From Cyclospora cayetanensis (taxonomy: Eukaryota > Apicomplexa > Conoidasida > Eucoccidiorida > Eimeriidae), in the NCBI RefSeq assembly GCF_002999335.1, contig NW_020312246.1, positions 1-30,144 of the forward strand: DNA of 30,144 nucleotides, in the 5' to 3' direction. Every line of letters begins with the position of its first letter. Within the stretch, counting starts at the first letter, position 1. The notes beneath the pieces were generated by a model. It searched no databases and was not told the origin of the DNA. It saw only the letters and a list, made by a program, of their open reading frames with translations. The translations under genes and the position numbers were made by a program. Positions 22,567 to 30,144 of the stretch are shown piece by piece.

Positions 22567-23459
22567 ATGTCTAAAGGACCAGTGGTACCAAACAACACCT
22601 ACGACACATTGGCTGCATGTCCGCCCCCACACCCAAACCGCACCTCGCTTGCACAACCCACTAGCTGGATATCGCCAACGCAGACCAGCATTAGCATATG
22701 CACACCATCAGCGCAAAACCTGCACTACGTGCAACAGCGAAACATCAAACAACTACAACAACTGGAAGGAGCATAGGCGCTCCTGAACAAGGATGCCGCT
22801 CGGTCCAACAACTGTCGCTTTCACATTCAGCACTGCAATAGATAATATGTGAGCATGCACGTTCAACACACTTTGCATGCAGTGCGCAGGCTACTCCTCC
22901 CCCTGCGCCTGCACACAACAACGGTGCTAGCCATTCCACCTCAGCACAGAAGCTAGGTGCTGGCCTGAGCCTACATGCATTAGCTACAACAAAATGCACG
23001 TTCTACACCCCACACCTTTGCATGCAAAGAGCGCACTTCCTGAGTCATGCAGCATGCACGTGTTCACCAGCCTCCATATCAATAACGGATCAAAGCGACA
23101 GCAGGTGCTAGCCTATGTGCTCGTGCTAGAACCACCTTGATCTTATGGCCAAGCTCGCATAAGGATTGGATAATCTGGAAGCAACTAACCACTTCTCCAT
23201 CCAAATGCCATGGAAAAAGCCTGTGCATCTTATAATCCATCAATTCCGCTAAACCTCTTACTGACGTTCGCGGTTCCGTTGCTGCTGTCGACATTGTTGC
23301 TTTGAGCACATGCAATACGACACGAAGACACCAACGCAGATCAACGCACAGGAACCCTACTGTCACTGACGTTCAGACGACCTGCCAACTCAGCATGCTC
23401 CTGCCACAGTCGCCTAAATGCACGGACGCCCACGAGTCTCCAGTCACACTACGAACCAC
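22567..23459. repeat. Satellite unit C, 893 bp
   Basis: Carries the perfect palindrome tttgcatgcaaa at 23,017-23,028. The segment 22,407-22,647, spanning its left border, is identical to 24,186-24,426 two units away. Confidence 0.93.
23017..23028. promoter_or_regulatory. Recurrent GCATGC palindrome in the satellite
   Basis: tttgcatgcaaa, a perfect 12-bp palindrome, recurs once per unit at 23,017, 24,797, 26,583, 27,476, 29,244 and 30,131. One-base variants are at 22,124 and 23,911; it is degenerate at 28,362 and lost near 25,688. GCATGC is a known binding motif of AP2-type factors in apicomplexans, but a binding role here is only inference. A second ttgcatgcag occurs about 150 bp to the left in many units. 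Confidence 0.4.
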
Positions 23460-24345
23460 ATGTCTAAAGGACCAGTGGTACCAAACAGCACCTACGACAC
23501 ATTGGCTGCATATCCGCCCCCACACCCAAACCGCACCTCGTTTGCACTACCCACTTTCTGCACATCACCAACACAGACCAGCATTAGCATATGCGCTCCA
23601 TCAGCGCAATGCCTGCACTACGTACAACAGCGAAACATCAAACAACTCCAGCCACTGGAAGGTGCATAGGCGCTCCTGAACAAGGATGCACATCGTTCTT
23701 CCAGTTGTCGCTTTCAGATTCGGCCACTGCAATAGACAATATATGAGCATTCAAGTGAAACTCACTTTGCATGCAGTGTGCATCCTACCCCTCCCCCTGC
23801 GCCTGCACACAACAACGGTGCTACCCATTCCACTGCAACACAGAAGCTAGGCGCTGGCCTGAGGCTACATGCATTAGCTACAACAAAAAGCACATCCTAC
23901 ACCCCACACCTTTGCATGCAACGAGCCTAAGCCATACAGCGTGCGAATGTTCACCAGCCTCCATATCAATAACGCACCAAAGCGACAGCAAGTGCTAGCA
24001 GATGTGCCCATGCTAGAAACACTCTAGTCTTATGGGCCAACGACCAAGGCGACTTCATAAGCTAAAAACAACGACCACTTATCCATCCAAATGCCATGGA
24101 AAAAGCCTCGACATCTTATAAAGCACGTATTGAGCTCAGCCCCATACTCACATAAATGGTTCTATTGCTGCTGCTGATACTGCTTCTGTGAGCACATGGA
24201 ATACGACACGAAGACACCAACGCAGATTAAAGCACAGGAACCGTACTGTCACTGACGTCCAGACGACCTGCCAACTCAGCATCCTCCTGCCACAGTCGCC
24301 TAAACGCAAAGACGCCTGCCAGTCTCCAGTCACACTCCGAGCCAG
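23460..24345. repeat. Satellite unit D, 886 bp
   Basis: Shortened by 7 bp at about 23,922-23,940, where cgcacttcctgagtcatgc of other copies is reduced to cctaagccatac. The palindrome at 23,911-23,922 has one change (tttgcatgcaac). Bases 23,513-23,589 are identical to 24,399-24,475 in the next unit. Confidence 0.93.
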
Positions 24346-25238
24346 ATGTCTAAAGGACCAGTGGTACCAAACAACACCTACGACACATTGGCTGCATGTC
24401 CGCCCCCACACCCAAACCGCACCTCGTTTGCACTACCCACTTTCTGCACATCACCAACACAGACCAGCATTAGCAAATGCACACCATCAGAGCATATCCG
24501 GCACAATCTACAACAGCGAAACATCAAACAACTCCAGCCACTGGAAGGTGCATAGGCTCTCCTGAACACGGATGGAAATCGGTCCTCCAATTGTGGATTT
24601 CAGATATGGCCAGTGCAATAGACAATATATGAGCATCCAAGTGTAGCACACTTTGTATGCAGTGCGCAGCCTGCTACTCCCCTTGCGCCTGCACATAACA
24701 ACAGTGCTACCCATCCCACTGCAACACACAAGCTAAGTGCTGGCCTGAGCCTACATGCATTAGCTACAACAAAATGCACATTCTACACCCCACACCTTTG
24801 CATGCAAAGAGCGCACTTCCTGAGTCATGCAGCGTGCGAATGTTCACCAGCCTTCACATCAATAACGAATCAAAGCGACAGCAAGTGCTAGCCTATGTGC
24901 TCGTGCTAGAACCACCTTGATCTTGTGGCCAAGCTCGCATAGGGATCCAATACGGTGAAGACAACTGACCACTTCTCCATCCACATAAAATGGAAAAAGC
25001 CTCGACATCTTATGAAGCACCTATTGCGCTTAGCCCCATACTCACATGAACGGTTCTGTTGCTGCTATTGACACTATTCGTTTGCGCACATGGAATACGA
25101 CACGAAGACACCAACGCAGATTCAAGCACAGGAACCGTACTGTCACTGACGTCCAGACGACCTGCCAACTCAGCATCCTCCTGCCACAGTCGCCTAAACG
25201 CAAAGACGCCTGCCAGTCTCCACAACACTCCGAACCAC
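24346..25238. repeat. Satellite unit E, 893 bp, mosaic
   Basis: Up to 24,426 it is identical to unit C (from 24,186); from 24,399 to 24,475 it is identical to unit D; after that it resembles unit B (agcatatccggcacaatcta). It carries the palindrome at 24,797-24,808. From 24,399 on it belongs to the block duplicated exactly at +1,786. Confidence 0.93.
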
Positions 25239-25674
25239 ATGTCTAAAGGACCAGTGGTACCAAACAGCACCTACGACACATTGGCTGCATGTCCGCCCCC
25301 ACACCCAAACCGCACCTCGCTTGCACAACCCACTAGCTGGATATCGCCAACGCAGACCAGCATTAGCATATGCGCTCCATCAGCGCAAAACCTGCACTAC
25401 GTATAACAGCGAAACATCAAACAACTACAACAACTGGAAGAAGCATAGGCGCTCCTCAACAAGGATGCCGCTCGGTCCTCCAATTGTCGCGCGAAACTTC
25501 AGTCACTGCAATAGATAATATGTGAGCATTCAAGTGAAACACACTTTGCGTGCAGTGTGCATCCTACTCCTCCCCCTGAGGCTGGACATAACAACAGTGC
25601 TAGCCATACAACTGCAGCACAGAAGCTAGGTGCTGGCCTGAGCCTACATGCATTAGCTACGGCGAGATGCACAT
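24399..25674. repeat. 1,276-bp block, left copy of an exact duplication
   Basis: Compared line by line, 24,399-25,674 and 26,185-27,460 show no difference over 1,276 bp at an offset of 1,786 bp, two satellite units. The first flanking mismatches are g/a at 24,398/26,184 and c/t at 25,675/27,461. Outside these limits similarity drops to that of ordinary unit pairs. Confidence 0.95.
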
Positions 25675-26131
25675 CCTACACCGCACATCTGTTGACATAA
25701 AAAGCGTACCTCCCGGGTCATGCAGCGTGCAAATGTTCACCAGCCTCCATATCAATAACGCACCAAAGCGACAGCAAGTGCTAACCTATGTGCTCGTGCT
25801 AGAACCACTCTAGTCTTTTGACCACGCTCGCATAAGGATTGGATAAGCTGGAAACAATTGACCACTTTTCCATTCACATGCCATAGACCACGCCTGTGCA
25901 TCTTATAAACCATCAAGTCCGCGAAACCCCTTACTCACATTAGCGGTTCTATTGCTGCTATTGACATTGTTGCTTTGAGCACATGCAATACGACACGACG
26001 ACACCAACGCAGATTTAGCCACAGGTTCCGTACTGCCACTGGCGTTCAGACGACCTGCCAACTCAGCATCCTCCTGCCACAGTCGCCTAAACGCAAACAT
26101 GCCTGCGAGTCTCCACAACACTCCGCACCAG
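25239..26131. repeat. Satellite unit F, 893 bp
   Basis: Identical to unit H up to 25,674. After that it diverges, and the usual tttgcatgcaaa is replaced by tctgttgacata near 25,688-25,699, the only inner copy where the palindrome is wholly lost. Confidence 0.92.
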
Positions 26132-27024
26132 ATGTCTAAAGGACCACTGGTACCAAACAACACCTACGACACATTGGCTGCATATCCGCCCCCACACCCA
26201 AACCGCACCTCGTTTGCACTACCCACTTTCTGCACATCACCAACACAGACCAGCATTAGCAAATGCACACCATCAGAGCATATCCGGCACAATCTACAAC
26301 AGCGAAACATCAAACAACTCCAGCCACTGGAAGGTGCATAGGCTCTCCTGAACACGGATGGAAATCGGTCCTCCAATTGTGGATTTCAGATATGGCCAGT
26401 GCAATAGACAATATATGAGCATCCAAGTGTAGCACACTTTGTATGCAGTGCGCAGCCTGCTACTCCCCTTGCGCCTGCACATAACAACAGTGCTACCCAT
26501 CCCACTGCAACACACAAGCTAAGTGCTGGCCTGAGCCTACATGCATTAGCTACAACAAAATGCACATTCTACACCCCACACCTTTGCATGCAAAGAGCGC
26601 ACTTCCTGAGTCATGCAGCGTGCGAATGTTCACCAGCCTTCACATCAATAACGAATCAAAGCGACAGCAAGTGCTAGCCTATGTGCTCGTGCTAGAACCA
26701 CCTTGATCTTGTGGCCAAGCTCGCATAGGGATCCAATACGGTGAAGACAACTGACCACTTCTCCATCCACATAAAATGGAAAAAGCCTCGACATCTTATG
26801 AAGCACCTATTGCGCTTAGCCCCATACTCACATGAACGGTTCTGTTGCTGCTATTGACACTATTCGTTTGCGCACATGGAATACGACACGAAGACACCAA
26901 CGCAGATTCAAGCACAGGAACCGTACTGTCACTGACGTCCAGACGACCTGCCAACTCAGCATCCTCCTGCCACAGTCGCCTAAACGCAAAGACGCCTGCC
27001 AGTCTCCACAACACTCCGAACCAC
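26132..27024. repeat. Satellite unit G, 893 bp
   Basis: From 26,185 it is identical to unit E; its first 53 bases differ from E at two sites. The palindrome is at 26,583-26,594. Confidence 0.93.
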
Positions 27025-27460
27025 ATGTCTAAAGGACCAGTGGTACCAAACAGCACCTACGACACATTGGCTGCATGTCCGCCCCCACACCCAAACCGCA
27101 CCTCGCTTGCACAACCCACTAGCTGGATATCGCCAACGCAGACCAGCATTAGCATATGCGCTCCATCAGCGCAAAACCTGCACTACGTATAACAGCGAAA
27201 CATCAAACAACTACAACAACTGGAAGAAGCATAGGCGCTCCTCAACAAGGATGCCGCTCGGTCCTCCAATTGTCGCGCGAAACTTCAGTCACTGCAATAG
27301 ATAATATGTGAGCATTCAAGTGAAACACACTTTGCGTGCAGTGTGCATCCTACTCCTCCCCCTGAGGCTGGACATAACAACAGTGCTAGCCATACAACTG
27401 CAGCACAGAAGCTAGGTGCTGGCCTGAGCCTACATGCATTAGCTACGGCGAGATGCACAT
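26185..27460. repeat. 1,276-bp block, right copy of an exact duplication
   Basis: Partner of 24,399-25,674 with no mismatch seen. The 510 bp between the copies (25,675-26,184) is not duplicated, so the duplicated segment is about one and a half units long, repeated with a two-unit period. Confidence 0.95.
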
Positions 27461-27918
27461 TCTACACCCCACACCTTTGCATGCAAAGAGCGCACTTCCT
27501 GAGTCATGCAGCGTGCAAATGTTCACCAGCCTTCACATGAGTAGCGCATCAAAGGGACAGCAAGTGCTAGCCTATGTGCTCGTGCTAGAACCACCTTCGT
27601 CTTGTGGCCAAGCTCGCATAGGCATTCCATACGCTGGAAGCAACTGACCATTTCTCCATCCAAATGCCATGGAAAAAGCCTGTGCATCTTATAAACCATC
27701 GATTCCGCTAAACCCCTTACTCACATGAGCCGTTCTATTGCTGCTATTGACATTATTGCTTTGAGCACATGGAATACGACACGACAACACCAACGCAGAT
27801 TCAAGCACAGGAACCCTACTGCCACTGGCTTCTAGACGACCTGCCAACTCAGCATCCTCCTGCCACAGTCGCCTAAATGCACGGATGCCTGCCAGTCTCC
27901 AGTCATATTCCGAACCAC
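27025..27918. repeat. Satellite unit H, 894 bp
   Basis: Identical to unit F up to 27,460. The palindrome, which unit F lacks, is present at 27,476-27,487, just past the end of the identical block. Confidence 0.93.
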
Positions 27919-28804
27919 ATGTCTAAAGGACCAGTGGTACCAAACAACACCCATGACACATTGGCTGCATATCCGCCCCCACACCCAAACCGCACCTTGC
28001 TTGCACAACCCACTTCCTGGACGTCGCCAACGCAGAACGGCGTTAGCAAATGCACACCATCAGCGCAAAGCCTGCATTCATTAAACAGCGAGATATCAAA
28101 GATCTACAGCCACTAGACGGAACATAGGCTCTTTTGAACACGAGTGGAAATCGGTCCTCCAATTGTCGCTTTCAGGTTCGGCCACTAGAGTATATGAGCA
28201 TCCGAGTGAAACATACTTTGCATGCAGTGCGCAGCCTACTACTCCCCGTGCGGCTGCACATAGCAATAGTGCTAGCCATCTCACTGCAACACAGAAGCTA
28301 GGTGCTGGCCTGAGCCTACATGCATTAGCCACAGCAAAAAGCACATCGTACACCCCACCCCTGTGCATGTAAGGAGCGCACTTCCTGAGTCATGCAGCGT
28401 GCGAATGTTCACCAGCCTTCACATCAATAACGCATTAAAGCGACGGCAAGTGCCAGCCTATGTGCTCGTGCTAGAACCACCTTGATCTTGTGGCCAAGCT
28501 CGCATAGGGATCCCACAGGCTGGAAGCAACTAACCACGTCTACAAACTCATGCCATGAAACAAGGCTCCACATGTTATAGGGCGTCAATTCAGCTAAACC
28601 CATTAACTCACGAGGCATCTCATTTTTGCTTTTGATATTATTGCTTTGAGCACATGGAATATATTACACGACGACACCAACGCAGATTAAAGCACAGGAA
28701 ACGTACTGCCACTGGCGTCCAGACGACCTGCCAACTTAGCATCCTCCTGCCACAATCGCCTAAACGCAAAGACGCCTGCCAGTCTCCACAACACTCCGAA
28801 CCAC
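27919..28804. repeat. Satellite unit I, 886 bp
   Basis: A 7-bp deletion near 28,184 (gccactagagtatatgagc instead of the longer form with gcaatagacaat). The palindrome has decayed to tgtgcatgtaag at about 28,362-28,373. Confidence 0.92.
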
Positions 28805-29680
28805 ATGTCTAAAGGACCAGTGCCACCAAACAATACCTACGACACATTGGCAGCATATCCGCCCCCACACCCAGACCGCACCTCGTTTGCACAACCCACT
28901 AGCTGGACATCGCCAACTCAGAGCGGCAATACCAAATGCGCACCATCAGCGCAAAGCCTGCATTACGTACAACGGCGAAACATCAAAGAACTCCAGTCAC
29001 TTAAAGATGCTTAGGCTCTTCTGAACAAGGATGCCGCTCGGTCCTCCAATTGTCGCTCTCAGCTTCTGATAATATGCTAGACCCTAAGCACAACACACGT
29101 TGAGTGCAGTATTGAGCCTACTCCTCCTCGTGCGGCTGCACAGAACAACAGTGCTAGCCATTCCACTGCAGCACACAAGGTAGATGCTGGCCTGAGCCCA
29201 CATGCATTAGCTACAGCAAAAACTATATGCTACACCCCACACCTTTGCATGCAAAGAGCGCACTTCCTGACTCATGCAGCATGGAATTGTCCACCAGCCT
29301 CCATATCAATAACGCATCAAAGCAAGAGGAAGTGCTAGCCGATGCGCTCGTGCTAGAACCACTCTAGTCTTATGGTCAAGCTCGAATAGTCATTCCATAC
29401 GCTAGAAGCAACTGCCCCGTTCTACAAACACACTCAGCAAACGTCTACATCCTATAACGCACCTATTTCGGTCACCCCCTTACTTACATAAGCGGTTCTG
29501 CTGCTGCTATTGACACTATTCGTTTGCGCACATGGAATACGACACGAAGACACCAACTCAGCTTAAGAACAGGAACCGTACTGCCACTGGCTTCCAGACC
29601 ACCTGCGAGCTCAGCATCCTCCTGCCATAGTCGCCTAAACGCCCGAACCCCTGCGAGTCTGCACTAGCACTCCGCATCAC
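28805..29680. repeat. Satellite unit J, about 876 bp
   Basis: The segment 29,060-29,110 is shortened and rearranged relative to other copies (ataatatgctagaccctaag). The palindrome is at 29,244-29,255. The left part remains close to the inner copies. Confidence 0.9.
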
Positions 29681-30144
29681 GTGTATGACAAGCGAGTGGC
29701 ACCAAACAACACCTACGACGCATTGGCTGCTTATCGGCCCCCACAACCAAATCGCACCTCGCTTGCACAACCCACTTTCTACACATCGTCAACACAGACC
29801 GGCAATACCAAATGCGCGCTACCTACGCAAAGCCTGTATTACATACAACAGCGAAACATCAAACAACTATACCCATTTGAAGGTGCTCATGCGCTCCTGG
29901 ATAACGACGCCGCTCAGTCGTCCAATTGTCGCTTTCACATTCGGCCACTGCAATAGACAATATATGAGCGTCCAAGTGAAACACACTTCCAATGCAGTGA
30001 CTAGCATACTCCTCCCCCTGCGGCTGCACATATCACCAGTGGTAGCCATCCCACTGCAACACACAAGCTAGGCGCTGGCCTGAGCCTACATGCATTAGCT
30101 ACAACAAAAACACATTCTACACCCCACATCTTTGCATGCAAAGA
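29681..30144. repeat. Satellite unit K, partial
   Basis: The phase anchor has diverged (gtgtatgacaagc), but the remainder follows the unit closely. The palindrome is at 30,131-30,142, and the window ends two bases after it, inside the unit. Confidence 0.88.

Larger units (their letters stand above)
20430..30144. repeat. Tandem satellite, unit about 890 bp, at least 10.9 copies
   Basis: The phrase atgtctaaaggacc and its flanks recur at 21673, 22567, 23460, 24346, 25239, 26132, 27025, 27919 and 28805, with diverged versions at about 20786 and 29681. Steps are 887, 894, 893, 886, 893, 893, 893, 894, 886 and 876. Two of the short units owe their 7-bp deficit to separate deletions (near 23,922-23,940 and near 28,184). 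The array continues beyond the window end. Neighbouring inner copies look roughly 90% identical; the left-edge copy is much more diverged. Every unit is A- and C-rich on the top strand. The unit carries no recognised gene and is probably a subtelomeric satellite undergoing concerted evolution. I cannot tie it by name to a published family. Confidence 0.97.

Noticed and set aside
21454..29770. Minus-strand open frames of 70-125 codons repeated in most satellite units
   Set aside because: They overlap plus-strand frames of the same length, differ in start point among units, are cysteine- and tryptophan-rich in the manner of antisense translation, and show no domain.
20443..30144. Possibility that the satellite is an rRNA or other RNA gene array
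   Set aside because: No rRNA core motifs were seen, units differ at many scattered sites with frequent small indels, and there is no conserved core block.
1..30144. CRISPR arrays, bacterial operons, Shine-Dalgarno sites, terminators
   Set aside because: The telomeric heptamers, satellite and LTR-retroelement relics indicate a eukaryotic nuclear chromosome; the only regular repeats are the heptamers, the AC tract and the 890-bp satellite.

Overview
This window looks like the end region of a eukaryotic nuclear chromosome. It opens with 25 units of the heptamer CCCTAAA (TTTAGGG on the other strand) at 40-214 and ends inside a tandem satellite with a unit of about 890 bp (20,430-30,144, still running at the last base). 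I find no intact, confidently protein-coding gene, rRNA or tRNA in the 30 kb. The TTTAGGG telomere occurs in coccidian apicomplexans and other alveolates, in oomycetes and other stramenopiles, and in plants and green algae. A gene-poor subtelomere about 30 kb long with satellites and strong strand-composition bias resembles what I recall being described for Toxoplasma gondii, so I lean weakly to a coccidian. CpG is plentiful, which argues mildly against a heavily methylated plant genome. The species is not settled by the sequence.

Layout: 1-39 non-telomeric flank; 40-214 telomeric heptamers; 215-3,988 no recognisable feature; 3,989-4,051 an AC microsatellite; 4,052-5,694 unassigned apart from a weak DUF547-like fragment; 5,695-6,490 a decayed Ty3/gypsy-type reverse transcriptase/RNase H relic (minus strand); 6,491-9,636 unassigned; 9,637-14,364 a much fuller decayed Ty3/gypsy element (minus strand), with candidate gag and nucleocapsid/protease remnants followed by clear RT, RNase H and integrase pieces; 14,365-16,775 unassigned; 16,776-17,638 a third RT/RNase H relic (minus strand); 17,639-20,429 unassigned; then the satellite.

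The main discovery is that the apparently empty region is partly built from old LTR-retrotransposon coding sequence. Each relic is split over several frames by stops and indels, so no single reading frame reveals it, but the conserved motifs occur in the right order and at nearly the right spacing. All three relics read on the minus strand, that is, toward the telomeric end. If the organism is a Toxoplasma-like coccidian, such elements would be unexpected there; in apicomplexans I know of them mainly from Eimeria.

The satellite shows concerted evolution caught in the act: a 1,276-bp block is repeated without a single difference exactly 1,786 bp away (two units), one unit is a visible mosaic of its two left neighbours, and the unit at the array edge is strongly diverged. 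Nothing in the window works as an operon or pathway; its content is telomere, satellite and dead mobile elements. All homology statements rest on reading motifs by eye and were not checked by database search.
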